7,786 nt of DNA from Aquificota bacterium (GCA_013153235.1 JAADEU010000039.1:1-7786); one strand, 5' to 3'; counted from the first letter of the stretch, positions 1-6,470 are shown. Notes: generated by a model not told the origin, from the letters alone. A program made the numbers and translations.

Positions 1-4
1 TTAA

Positions 5-80
5 TGGCTGGGGAGGCAGGACTCGAACCTGCGACACCCGGTTCCAAAGACCGGTGTTCTGCCAACTGAACTACTCCCCA
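5..80 (-). tRNA. tRNA-Gln (anticodon UUG), CCA encoded
   Basis: The reverse complement folds into a full cloverleaf. The 7-bp acceptor TGGGGAG/CTCCCCA begins with the weak U1-A72 pair typical of tRNA-Gln. The D stem is GTTC/GAAC, the anticodon stem CCGGT/ACCGG closes loop CTTTGGA, the variable loop is 5 nt, and the T stem GCAGG/CCTGC closes loop TTCGAGT. The anticodon TTG lies at 45-47 and reads CAA (and CAG by wobble). The discriminator is G and the 3' CCA is genomically encoded at 5-7. The mature body is 73 nt, 76 with CCA. Its 5' end lies 3 nt after the ispE stop codon, so it is very probably transcribed with ispE and released by RNase P. Confidence 0.97.
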
Positions 81-83
81 GCA

Positions 84-911
84 CTATTTAAGAGTAGTTT
101 CTATTAACTTCCAGCCTTTGAGCTCACAGATTTTTTTAACTTCTGCCGTCGGTCTGCCGACAGCAAAGACACTGCTACCACTTCCGCTAACCAGAGGTCT
201 GTACCCTAAATGTCTCAGGGTGTTCAGAACTTCCCTGACCTCCGGATAGCTCTCTTCAACTATCCTGCCGAGCGTATTCTCTATGGCCTCAAACAGTTTC
301 TCAAAATCACCTAACAGACTATCTATTATATGAATCTCTTCCTTTTTTGTCAACATCTCAGGTGTGACTTTTTTGTATACCTCTGAGGTGGAAATCTGTA
401 TATTGGGATAGATTATGAAAATCTCTTTTGAGAAGCCTTTTTCCATAAATCTCAGTTTTTCACCTATTCCCTCACCTACTGCAAGTCCTCCCCTGAGGAA
501 AAATGGAACATCTGCACCGACTGTGACGGCAAGTTCTGCCATCTCCCCTTCAGACAGGGGATTTCCATACAAACTGTTGATGTATTTCAGCACAACAGCC
601 GCATTTGAGCTTCCACTGCCAAGACCTGCCCCTACAGGTATGTTTTTTTCTATCAGAATATCAACCTCAGGTCTGATGCCTGTCCATTCCTCAAACTTCC
701 TCAGCACATCTGTTACGGTATTTTTTTCCGGGTCAACAGATGAGCTGGTTATGGTTACCTTCTGGAAGTGGGAGGGTGTTATTATCACACGGTCATAGTA
801 GTCTACAGTGTGGAATATGGTATATATCTCGTGGTATCCGTCAGGCCTTTTGCCTGTAATCCACAGTCCCAGATTTACTTTAGCCGGTGAAAGGAGTATT
901 TTCTTTTCCAT
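84..911 (-). CDS. ispE: 4-diphosphocytidyl-2-C-methyl-D-erythritol kinase (GHMP kinase family)
   Basis: This cytosolic enzyme phosphorylates the 2-hydroxyl of CDP-methylerythritol with ATP, the fourth step of the MEP (non-mevalonate) isoprenoid pathway. The 275-residue length is normal for IspE. Visible landmarks are the N-terminal SPAKVNLGL with Lys11 at the usual substrate-site position, the GHMP ATP loop GAGLGSGSSNAA at about residues 94-105, the GADVPFF motif with catalytic Asp134, and the C-terminal glycine motif SGSGSSVFAV at about 242-251. The start at 911 places the conserved motifs at the expected distance from the N-terminus. Unlike most genes here it has no clear Shine-Dalgarno site; instead a perfect TATAAT lies 7 nt before the ATG. 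The stop is 3 nt from tRNA-Gln, and carA is divergent. Confidence 0.95.
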   Translation of the reverse strand: MEKKILLSPAKVNLGLWITGKRPDGYHEIYTIFHTVDYYDRVIITPSHFQKVTITSSSVDPEKNTVTDVLRKFEEWTGIRPEVDILIEKNIPVGAGLGSGSSNAAVVLKYINSLYGNPLSEGEMAELAVTVGADVPFFLRGGLAVGEGIGEKLRFMEKGFSKEIFIIYPNIQISTSEVYKKVTPEMLTKKEEIHIIDSLLGDFEKLFEAIENTLGRIVEESYPEVREVLNTLRHLGYRPLVSGSGSSVFAVGRPTAEVKKICELKGWKLIETTLK

Positions 912-918
912 AACTTTA

Positions 919-924
919 ATTATA
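919..924 (-). promoter_or_regulatory. Perfect -10 hexamer (TATAAT) for ispE, no leader expected
   Basis: The minus strand reads TATAAT at 924-919, then TAAAGTT, then the ispE ATG. With normal -10 to +1 spacing, transcription would begin at or within a base of the start codon. No good -35 is seen 16-18 bp upstream; a TTGAAA on the minus strand at 955-950 is about 25 bp away, which is too far. The sequence lies in AT-rich DNA, so a chance match is possible. Confidence 0.4.
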
Positions 925-938
925 AAACAATTTATGTC

Positions 939-968
939 TGGTTATTGAGTTTCAAGTTTTGTTAAAAT
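939..968 (+). promoter_or_regulatory. Candidate extended -10 promoter of the carA operon
   Basis: TGTTAAAAT at 960-968 combines a TGn extension with TAAAAT (5 of 6 to TATAAT). A weak -35-like TGGTTA lies at 939-944 with an 18-bp spacer. Transcription would start near 975, giving a leader of about 20 nt that includes the carA ribosome binding site. The leader is too short for an attenuator or riboswitch, so pyrimidine or arginine control by leader RNA is unlikely here. Confidence 0.35.
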
Positions 969-994
969 ATTTAAAATTCTAAAAGGGAGTAGTA

Positions 995-2128
995 ATGAAG
1001 AGAGCTATACTTGCCCTTGAGGACGGTCACTTTTTTTACGGTTATGCCTTTTCCGGCTTTGAGAAAGGAGAAACAGGCGGAGAGGTTATATTCAATACCT
1101 CAATGACCGGCTATCAGGAGATACTTACAGACCCTTCTTATAAAGGTCAGATTGTTGTAATGACCCCGTCCCAGGTGGGAAATTACGGAACAAACCCTGA
1201 AGATATTGAGTCTGAGAAGGTTCATGTAAACGGGTTTGTTATAAGGGACCTCTCATCTATCTATTCCAACTGGCGGGCCACAAAGTCCCTGGAGGATTAT
1301 TTGGACGAAAACGGTGTTATAGGAATAACAGGAATCGATACAAGGGCCCTTGTGAGGATAATACGCCAGTATGGTGTGATGAAAGGGTACATAGGAATAG
1401 GTGATATATCTCCCCAGGAGGCTGTCAGGAAGGCAAGGTCTATTCCGGATATATCCGAGCTTGACCTTGTTTCCCAGGTAAGCCACAGGGATACATATAC
1501 GTGGAATGAGGGAAGCTGGAGATGGCCTGAAGGCTACAGCAGGATTTCAGGAGGAAAGTACAGGGTTGCGGTAATAGATTACGGTGTAAAGAGGAATATC
1601 CTGAGGCTTATGGCAGACAGGGGACTGGAACTTACATGTTTTCCCCACAATGTTAAGGCGGAGGATATTCTTGAGTTTAAACCTGATGGAATTTTCCTGT
1701 CCAACGGACCTGGGGACCCGGCTATTCTCCATTTTCAGATACAGCAGATAAGGAAATTGCTTAATTCTGATATACCTGTTTTTGGGATATGTCTGGGTCA
1801 TCAGCTTCTTTCCTGGGCAATAGGGGGAAGGACATACAAGCTGGAATTTGGTCACCACGGTGGAAACCATCCTGTGAAAAATCTCAAAACAGGAAAGGTT
1901 GAGATTACGGCCCAGAACCATAACTATGCCACAGACCCGGACTCTTTACCTTCCCATGTTGAGATTACACACATAAACCTGAACGACAATACCATAGAGG
2001 GAATCAGACTGACAGACAGGCCTGCATTTTCCATACAGCACCACCCGGAGGCATCACCGGGACCACATGACTCCCATTACATATTCGATGAGTTCGTGAG
2101 ATTAATAGAGGAAACAAAGGGTAGATGA
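995..2128 (+). CDS. carA: Carbamoyl-phosphate synthase, small (glutaminase) subunit
   Basis: CarA hydrolyses glutamine and passes ammonia to CarB, which makes carbamoyl phosphate for pyrimidines and arginine. The 377-residue length is normal. The N-terminal CarA domain (about 1-150) contains TGYQEILTDPSY and GITGIDTRALVR. The C-terminal class I glutamine amidotransferase domain (about 190-375) contains FLSNGPGDP, the nucleophile elbow GICLGHQ with Cys266, FGHHGGNHPV, and HHPEASPGPHD with His350 and Glu352 completing the triad (E. coli Cys269, His353 and Glu355). The ATG at 995 follows GGGAG at 985-989. carB is not in the window. The last bases overlap the next gene in an ATGA junction, pointing to translational coupling with a metal transporter. 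Confidence 0.97.
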   Translation: MKRAILALEDGHFFYGYAFSGFEKGETGGEVIFNTSMTGYQEILTDPSYKGQIVVMTPSQVGNYGTNPEDIESEKVHVNGFVIRDLSSIYSNWRATKSLEDYLDENGVIGITGIDTRALVRIIRQYGVMKGYIGIGDISPQEAVRKARSIPDISELDLVSQVSHRDTYTWNEGSWRWPEGYSRISGGKYRVAVIDYGVKRNILRLMADRGLELTCFPHNVKAEDILEFKPDGIFLSNGPGDPAILHFQIQQIRKLLNSDIPVFGICLGHQLLSWAIGGRTYKLEFGHHGGNHPVKNLKTGKVEITAQNHNYATDPDSLPSHVEITHINLNDNTIEGIRLTDRPAFSIQHHPEASPGPHDSHYIFDEFVRLIEETKGR

Positions 2129-3339
2129 TAGAAAAAGCATCGGACCAGACTCTAAAGGAAAGGTGGGCCCTTGGCTCACTGATTCTCAACACAACCCTGA
2201 CGGTACTGAAGTTTATTTTTGCTCTTATCACAGGGTCATTGGCCCTGATGGCAGAGGCAATACACTCATTTTCAGACCTTATAGCCTCTGTTGTTTCACT
2301 TGTGAGTGTTAAACTGGCAGCCAGAAAGACATCCGAATACCCTTACGGACTGTATAAACTGGAAAATATGGCTGCTGTTGTTATATCCCTCTTCCTGTTT
2401 TTTGCCGCCTACGAGATTATAAAGGAGGCCTTCTTTTCCCAGGAGGAAAGGGTCGTAAAACATACAGAGCTGGCCATTGGTGTTATGGTGATTGCCATGA
2501 TGGCCACATTTATATACTCCAGACTGGAGCTGAAAGCGGCAAAAAGACTTAACTCCCCTGCACTCCTTGCAGATGCACAGCATATATGGGCTGATTTTCT
2601 TTCGTCCCTTATAGTTATTGTGGGACTTGTGGGAACGTACTTTGGTTATAACCTTGATAAATACGCTGCTGCTGTTGTTGCCCTGTTTGTTTTCTACAGT
2701 GGATGGGAGATTTTCTCATCTGGTCTGAAGGTACTACTGGACGTTTCCCTCGAAAAGGAAGAGATAGAAAAGATTAAAAGAATCATATACTCCCACCCTG
2801 CAGTTGTGGACATAAGACATATAAGGGGCAGGGTTGCAGGTAGTTTCAAGTTTCTGGATGTAGAGCTTCTGCTCCACAACTTTTCACTGAGGGAGACCCA
2901 CCGGATAGTTGATGAGATAGAAAGAAGAATAAAAGAGGAAATACCAAACATAGACTCTGTTTTTATACACTACGAACCTGTCAGGCAGGAGGGTCTCAGG
3001 ATAGCATTTTTGGTGGATGATGAGAAAAATATAAAGGATTTTAGCTCTGCAAGTCAGATAATTACCGTAGACCTTTCTGAAAATGGAAATGTTCAGGTCA
3101 ATAATCCCCTTGAGGTGGAGCCTGACGAGAGGGAAATAGGGGATATCCTCTCAAAGATTAATATTGATATCGTTGTGGCATCCCACCATCCTGAAGAGTT
3201 TGAGGTAAGGTGGAAACTTACACGAGCCGGGGTAATGGTCTGGGAAACAGACAGGAAAAATTTTGACGAGGCACTGGAGGAGATAATAAATTCATATAAT
3301 GAGTTCACAAAAAAACATAAAGGGGATAACAATGGTTAA
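2125..3339 (+). CDS. Cation diffusion facilitator with C-terminal NifX-like domain
   Basis: This is an inner-membrane divalent metal/H+ antiporter of the CDF family, 404 residues. Hydrophobic segments lie near 16-36, 38-62, 83-104, 116-132, 155-174 and 179-200. The transport site shows HxxxD twice, His47/Asp51 in helix 2 (AEAIHSFSD) and His153/Asp157 in helix 5 (ADAQHIWAD), the ligand set usual for Zn-type CDFs. The loop after helix 2 reads YPYGLYKLE where most members have HPYGHGRAE, so the second site lacks its histidines. A CDF cytoplasmic domain follows (about 208-286), retaining His232, His259 and His282. Residues about 290-390 add a domain resembling the dinitrogenase Fe-Mo cofactor-binding (NifX/NifB C-terminal) fold, starting RIAFLVDDE. 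The gene overlaps carA by 4 bases and usp by 8. The CDF call is firm; the metal and the extra domain's role are not known. Confidence 0.9.
   Translation: MIEKASDQTLKERWALGSLILNTTLTVLKFIFALITGSLALMAEAIHSFSDLIASVVSLVSVKLAARKTSEYPYGLYKLENMAAVVISLFLFFAAYEIIKEAFFSQEERVVKHTELAIGVMVIAMMATFIYSRLELKAAKRLNSPALLADAQHIWADFLSSLIVIVGLVGTYFGYNLDKYAAAVVALFVFYSGWEIFSSGLKVLLDVSLEKEEIEKIKRIIYSHPAVVDIRHIRGRVAGSFKFLDVELLLHNFSLRETHRIVDEIERRIKEEIPNIDSVFIHYEPVRQEGLRIAFLVDDEKNIKDFSSASQIITVDLSENGNVQVNNPLEVEPDEREIGDILSKINIDIVVASHHPEEFEVRWKLTRAGVMVWETDRKNFDEALEEIINSYNEFTKKHKGDNNG
3321..3325 (+). promoter_or_regulatory. Ribosome binding site fixing the usp start
   Basis: AGGGG lies 6 nt before the ATG at 3332. It favours that start over an in-frame ATG 33 bases upstream at 3299, which would add residues unrelated to the Usp fold and would overlap the previous gene by 41 bases. 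Confidence 0.7.
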
Positions 3340-4174
3340 AAGAATTCTGGTTGGAATTGACGGCTCAAAAAGTTCATGGGTAGCGGCAGATTACGGTATT
3401 TACTTCTCCAGAAAGATGAAAAAACCTGTTGTGGGAATCCATATAGTGGATATCAGACTGCTTGAGACCCCGTTTATAGAGGACCTTGCAGGTGCACTTG
3501 GTTTTACCACATACATGGATGTTACCCCGAAACTCAAGGAGATTCTGGATGAAAGGGGTAAAGCCCTTTTAAATGAATTTGCAAAAAAATGCAGGGAAGC
3601 AGGTGCTGACTGTTCCATAGCACAGGCATTCGGTATTGTTGCAAACGAGCTTGTGGAGATGGCAGACCCGGATGACCTCCTTATTGTGGGGAAAACAGGA
3701 ATCCACAATAAATTTGCACCCCTGTTCCTTGGTTCCACATCTGAAGCTGTTGCCAGAAAATCAAAATGCCCTGTGATGATTACAACCGATAGATTTCAGG
3801 AGATAAAAAATATACTCCTTGCCTTTGATGGCAGGGAAAAATCCATACATGCCGCCCAGTATCTGAATGAATTTGCACCGGACCTTGGTATAGACCGTAT
3901 ATCTGTTGTTACTGTTCTTGAGGAAAAATCCGGAGAGAAGGAGGAGCATATCAAAAATCTGCTGGACAGTTACCTGAAACTGGAATACAGTCTGGAATTC
4001 CTCTACGGATATCCTGATGAGGAGCTTGAAAAGTACATACTTGAAAATAAAGACAGATTCCATCTTATAACAATGGGAGCTTACGGAGAAAGCCGTATAA
4101 AAGAGCTCATACTCGGCAGTACGACATCTTTTATAATGAACAAATCTCCTATCCCTGTTCTCCTTGTGAAATAA
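3332..4174 (+). CDS. Universal stress protein, two tandem Usp domains
   Basis: This is a soluble protein of 280 residues from the chosen ATG. Domain 1 (about 1-153) opens with KRILVGIDGS (Asp10) and has the nucleotide-binding signature GKTG-x10-GS at 120-135, one residue longer than the usual G-x2-G-x9-G(S/T). Domain 2 (about 157-280) opens with IKNILLAFDG (Asp166) and has a canonical GAYG-x9-GS at 249-263, ending PVLLVK. Both motifs predict ATP binding; Usp proteins of this kind are linked to stress survival but the exact activity varies. The gene overlaps the end of the CDF gene by 8 bases (ATGGTTAA), so the two are probably translated together. Family call is firm; the cellular role is not specified by sequence. 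Confidence 0.92.
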   Translation: MVKRILVGIDGSKSSWVAADYGIYFSRKMKKPVVGIHIVDIRLLETPFIEDLAGALGFTTYMDVTPKLKEILDERGKALLNEFAKKCREAGADCSIAQAFGIVANELVEMADPDDLLIVGKTGIHNKFAPLFLGSTSEAVARKSKCPVMITTDRFQEIKNILLAFDGREKSIHAAQYLNEFAPDLGIDRISVVTVLEEKSGEKEEHIKNLLDSYLKLEYSLEFLYGYPDEELEKYILENKDRFHLITMGAYGESRIKELILGSTTSFIMNKSPIPVLLVK

Positions 4175-4178
4175 AAGA

Positions 4179-4184
4179 GAGGTG
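4179..4184 (+). promoter_or_regulatory. Ribosome binding site supporting a TTG start for tyrA
   Basis: GAGGTG at 4179-4184 lies 6 nt before TTG at 4191. The competing in-frame GTG at 4182 falls inside this Shine-Dalgarno sequence and has no properly spaced site of its own, so TTG is preferred. Confidence 0.65.
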
Positions 4185-4190
4185 GGGCAT

Positions 4191-5069
4191 TTGGAAAAGG
4201 ACTTTGGAGGTTTTAAAGGGGTACTGATTATTGGTCTTGGACTTATTGGTGGTTCTATAGCCGTTTCACTGAAAAAAGAGGGTTTCAAAGGAAAAATCTA
4301 CGGCTTTGACCTGTCTGAAGAGAGGGTGAAGACAGCCCTGGAAATGGGTGCTGTGGATGAGGCATTCACAGACCTTAAAGAAGTGCCCTGGGATAAGATT
4401 GACCTGGTCATCATAGCCACCCCTGTAAAGACTTTCGAGAAGGTCGCACACCAGATAAAGCCTTTTCTGAAAGAATCAACAGTTGTTACAGATGTGGGCA
4501 GTGTTAAAGGTGAGCTTGTAGAAAAGCTGGAGAGGATATTCTATCCGAACAGATTTATAGGAGCCCATCCAATAGCCGGAACGGAAAAGGAAGGGATAGA
4601 AAACGCCGTGGAAGGACTGTTCAGGGGGAAAAAGCTAATTCTCACGGTGGATAATGAGGATGAGAGTACAAAAAGACTGGAACAGTTCTGGGTAGACCTT
4701 GGTTCCAGGGTTGAGGTTATGGACCCCCACACCCATGATTTTGTGTTTGCCAGTGTTTCCCACCTTCCCCATGCCGTGGCATTTGCACTGGTGGATGCAC
4801 TGATAGACCTTTCAAAGGAAACAGGAATAGACCTGTTTTTGTATCCCGGGGCGGGATTCAAGGATTTTACCAGGATTGCCGCGAGCTCCCCTGTTGTCTG
4901 GAAGGATATATTTATAGAAAACAAAGAGAGCGTTCTCCACACTATAGATATGTTTATCCGTTCTATGGAAAAACTGAAAAAATATATACAGGATGAGGAA
5001 GAAGACAGGCTGGTGGAGCTTCTTTCTGAAATCAGAGAAAAGAGATTATCACTTGAGAAGGAGGGGTAA
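4191..5069 (+). CDS. tyrA: Prephenate dehydrogenase (TTG start)
   Basis: The enzyme oxidatively decarboxylates prephenate to 4-hydroxyphenylpyruvate in tyrosine synthesis. From TTG it has 292 residues. The Rossmann fold shows GLGLIGGS at about 15-22, and an acidic residue, Asp40, ends strand 2 (IYGFD), which favours NAD+ over NADP+. The active site matches the TyrA family: Ser104 (DVGSVKG), His126 (GAHPIAGTEKEG), His194 (SHLPHAVAFALV) and Arg228 (GFKDFTRIA). These align with residues I recall as Ser126, His147, His217 and Arg250 of Aquifex aeolicus TyrA. There is no fused chorismate mutase and no C-terminal ACT domain, so allosteric control through such a domain is not expected. The gene starts 16 bases after usp and ends 1 base before the cytochrome gene. 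An arogenate-using variant cannot be excluded. Confidence 0.94.
   Translation: MEKDFGGFKGVLIIGLGLIGGSIAVSLKKEGFKGKIYGFDLSEERVKTALEMGAVDEAFTDLKEVPWDKIDLVIIATPVKTFEKVAHQIKPFLKESTVVTDVGSVKGELVEKLERIFYPNRFIGAHPIAGTEKEGIENAVEGLFRGKKLILTVDNEDESTKRLEQFWVDLGSRVEVMDPHTHDFVFASVSHLPHAVAFALVDALIDLSKETGIDLFLYPGAGFKDFTRIAASSPVVWKDIFIENKESVLHTIDMFIRSMEKLKKYIQDEEEDRLVELLSEIREKRLSLEKEG
5058..5066 (+). promoter_or_regulatory. Ribosome binding site of the cytochrome gene
   Basis: AAGGAGGGG lies within the last codons of tyrA; its AAGGAGG core ends 6 nt before ATG 5071. It selects this start over an in-frame ATG at 4993, which would put a charged sequence ahead of the lipoprotein signal peptide. Confidence 0.8.
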
Positions 5070-5070
5070 G

Positions 5071-5556
5071 ATGAGAAAACTGGCCGTTGCTTCACTTGTT
5101 ATGGCGGTTATTATCGCAGGATGTGAAAGCAAAAAAGAGACTTCCTCTACAGAGGGTAGCAATGTCAAACAGGAAGAGGTTACTCCTGTAAAAACGGAAA
5201 CAGAGCACACCTCTGTAGAAAAAAACAATGTAGAGGGTCAGGCAGCTGTATCCCAGGAAGAGAAAGCCGGGGAAAAAACAACCGAAGCGGAGCATCTTGA
5301 TGGAGAGGCAATCTTCAAGGCAAAGGGATGTGCTTCCTGTCATCAGCCATCTATGGATACTGTAGGGCCTTCCCTTAAAAAGATAGCCCAGGCCTATGGT
5401 TCAGACAAACAGAAACTGGTACAGTTTTTGAAGGGAAATGGCAAACCTGTAGTTGACCCGGAGAAATTTGGGATAATGGCACCACAGCTAAACACAACTA
5501 AATCAATGTCTGATAAAGAGCTTTCTGCAATGGCAGATTACATACTGGGCCATTAG
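5071..5556 (+). CDS. Membrane-anchored (lipoprotein) class I c-type cytochrome
   Basis: The 161-residue precursor has a lipoprotein signal peptide (MRKLAVASLVMAVIIAGC) with lipobox IAGC, so Cys18 should be lipidated and the protein anchored to a membrane facing the periplasm. Residues about 19-76 form a Lys/Glu/Ser/Thr-rich flexible linker. The C-terminal 85 residues are a monohaem cytochrome c domain: CASCH at 87-91 binds haem through Cys87 and Cys90 with His91 as axial ligand, a TVGPSL segment follows, and Met136 in GIMAPQL is the likely second axial ligand. The ending MSDKELSAMADYILGH is the usual C-terminal helix. It is a probable electron carrier to a terminal oxidase or other periplasmic partner; the partner is not visible. 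It starts 1 base after tyrA, and its stop codon overlaps that of the convergent radical SAM gene. Confidence 0.93.
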   Translation: MRKLAVASLVMAVIIAGCESKKETSSTEGSNVKQEEVTPVKTETEHTSVEKNNVEGQAAVSQEEKAGEKTTEAEHLDGEAIFKAKGCASCHQPSMDTVGPSLKKIAQAYGSDKQKLVQFLKGNGKPVVDPEKFGIMAPQLNTTKSMSDKELSAMADYILGH

Positions 5557-5580
5557 TCCATTACCAGCCTGAGGCCCAGT
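5544..5580. terminator. 8-bp inverted repeat across the convergent stops, possible transcription stop
   Basis: ACTGGGCC at 5544-5551 and GGCCCAGT at 5573-5580 are perfect inverted copies with a 21-nt loop. Both stop codons (TAG at 5554-5556 plus strand, TAA at 5555-5553 minus strand) fall in the loop. The stem is GC-rich but no T-run follows on either strand, so it is not a classical intrinsic terminator. It is the only hairpin seen between the two converging genes. Confidence 0.35.
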
Positions 5581-6461
5581 TCTTTAGCGTACTCCACCGC
5601 CTCTTTCAGCTCCAGCGGGGTAATCATTCTACACAGTTCAGGATAATCACAGGCCCTGTAATAGGGATAATACTGGGCCATTATATTGACATGCATATTT
5701 GGGAAAATAGACCTTAAAAATCTGAGGGCTTCTTTTGTCCCGGCAATGTCTGCAGGGAGCAGCAGATGTCTGACCAGAACTCCCCTGTAGGCTATACCGT
5801 GGCTGTCTGTTTTCAGGTCCCCCACCTGTCTGTGCATTTCCTTTATTGCCTGTTTTGCTATTTCAGGGTAGTTTTTTACCTTTGAGTACTTTCTGGCGTA
5901 TTTTTCATCTGTGTATTTCAGGTCAGGCAGGTAAATATCAACCACCCCTTCCAGAAGTTTCAGTGTTTCAGGACTGTCGTATGAGGATGTATTGTAAACA
6001 ATTGGAATTTTGAGACCTTTCTCTACAGCTATGTAAAGGGCTTTCATTAGCTGTGGAACCACATGTGATGGTGTAACCCAGTTAATGTTGTGGCAACCCT
6101 CTTCCTGCAGATACAGCATAATTCCGGCAATTTCTTCAGGGGTATACTCCCTGCCTTCTCCCAGGTGGCTTATTTCATAATTCTGGCAGTAAACACACCT
6201 CATATTACACCAGGACACAAATATGGTTCCGCTGCCCCTGTGTCCCCTGATGGGAAACTCCTCACCCCTGTGGGGGAAAAATGAGGAAATAACTACATTT
6301 TCCCCGGTCTTGCAGAAACCCTTTTCGCCAGACAGTCTGTTTACGCCGCAGTTATGTGGACATACCCTGCATTCTTCCAGCATACTGAAGGCCTTCTCCA
6401 CCTTTTCTTTCAGCTCTCCTATTTCATAAAGCCGGATGTAGGAAGGATTTATGTTCATCAT
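5553..6461 (-). CDS. Radical SAM protein, PflX/COG1313 type, function unknown
   Basis: The 302-residue cytosolic protein resembles the uncharacterised PflA-like radical SAM family (COG1313, often labelled PflX). The 4Fe-4S/SAM site is the CxxxCxxC motif CNMRCVYC at residues 85-92, followed by QNYEIS. A second cysteine set precedes it, CRVCPHNC at 31-38 plus Cys50 in GEKGFC, with NRLSGEKG between, which could hold another Fe-S cluster or a metal. The middle shows NINWVTPSHVVPQ, IVYNTSSYDS and IYLPDLKY, in keeping with barrel strands. No glycyl-radical enzyme lies nearby, so a role as pyruvate formate-lyase activase is not supported. Two adjacent ATGs (6461 and 6458) could start it and neither has a clear Shine-Dalgarno site. 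It is divergent from the peroxiredoxin gene. Family is confident, substrate unknown. Confidence 0.85.
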   Translation of the reverse strand: MMNINPSYIRLYEIGELKEKVEKAFSMLEECRVCPHNCGVNRLSGEKGFCKTGENVVISSFFPHRGEEFPIRGHRGSGTIFVSWCNMRCVYCQNYEISHLGEGREYTPEEIAGIMLYLQEEGCHNINWVTPSHVVPQLMKALYIAVEKGLKIPIVYNTSSYDSPETLKLLEGVVDIYLPDLKYTDEKYARKYSKVKNYPEIAKQAIKEMHRQVGDLKTDSHGIAYRGVLVRHLLLPADIAGTKEALRFLRSIFPNMHVNIMAQYYPYYRACDYPELCRMITPLELKEAVEYAKELGLRLVMD

Positions 6462-6470
6462 TATCAGAAA

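Noticed and set aside
912..994. Search for a PyrR- or arginine-type leader control before carA
   Set aside because: The predicted leader is about 20 nt and shows no stem-loop or leader peptide.
3761..4288. 175-codon open frame on the minus strand
   Set aside because: It is antisense to usp and the start of tyrA, with no family resemblance and no supporting start signal; both plus-strand genes are well supported.
4993..5070. Upstream start of the cytochrome gene
   Set aside because: It would bury the lipoprotein signal peptide behind 26 charged residues; ATG 5071 has a strong ribosome site.
4541..5095. 184-codon open frame on the minus strand
   Set aside because: It lies opposite tyrA and the start of the cytochrome gene, its translation is Ser-rich with no motif, and the plus-strand gene has clear catalytic motifs. 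It is a shadow frame.
5542..5683. A 14-base identical word (starting ATACTGGGCC) at 5542-5555 and 5670-5683
   Set aside because: It codes for different residues in opposite-strand genes, and one 14-base repeat in a window this long can arise by chance given shared codon habits.
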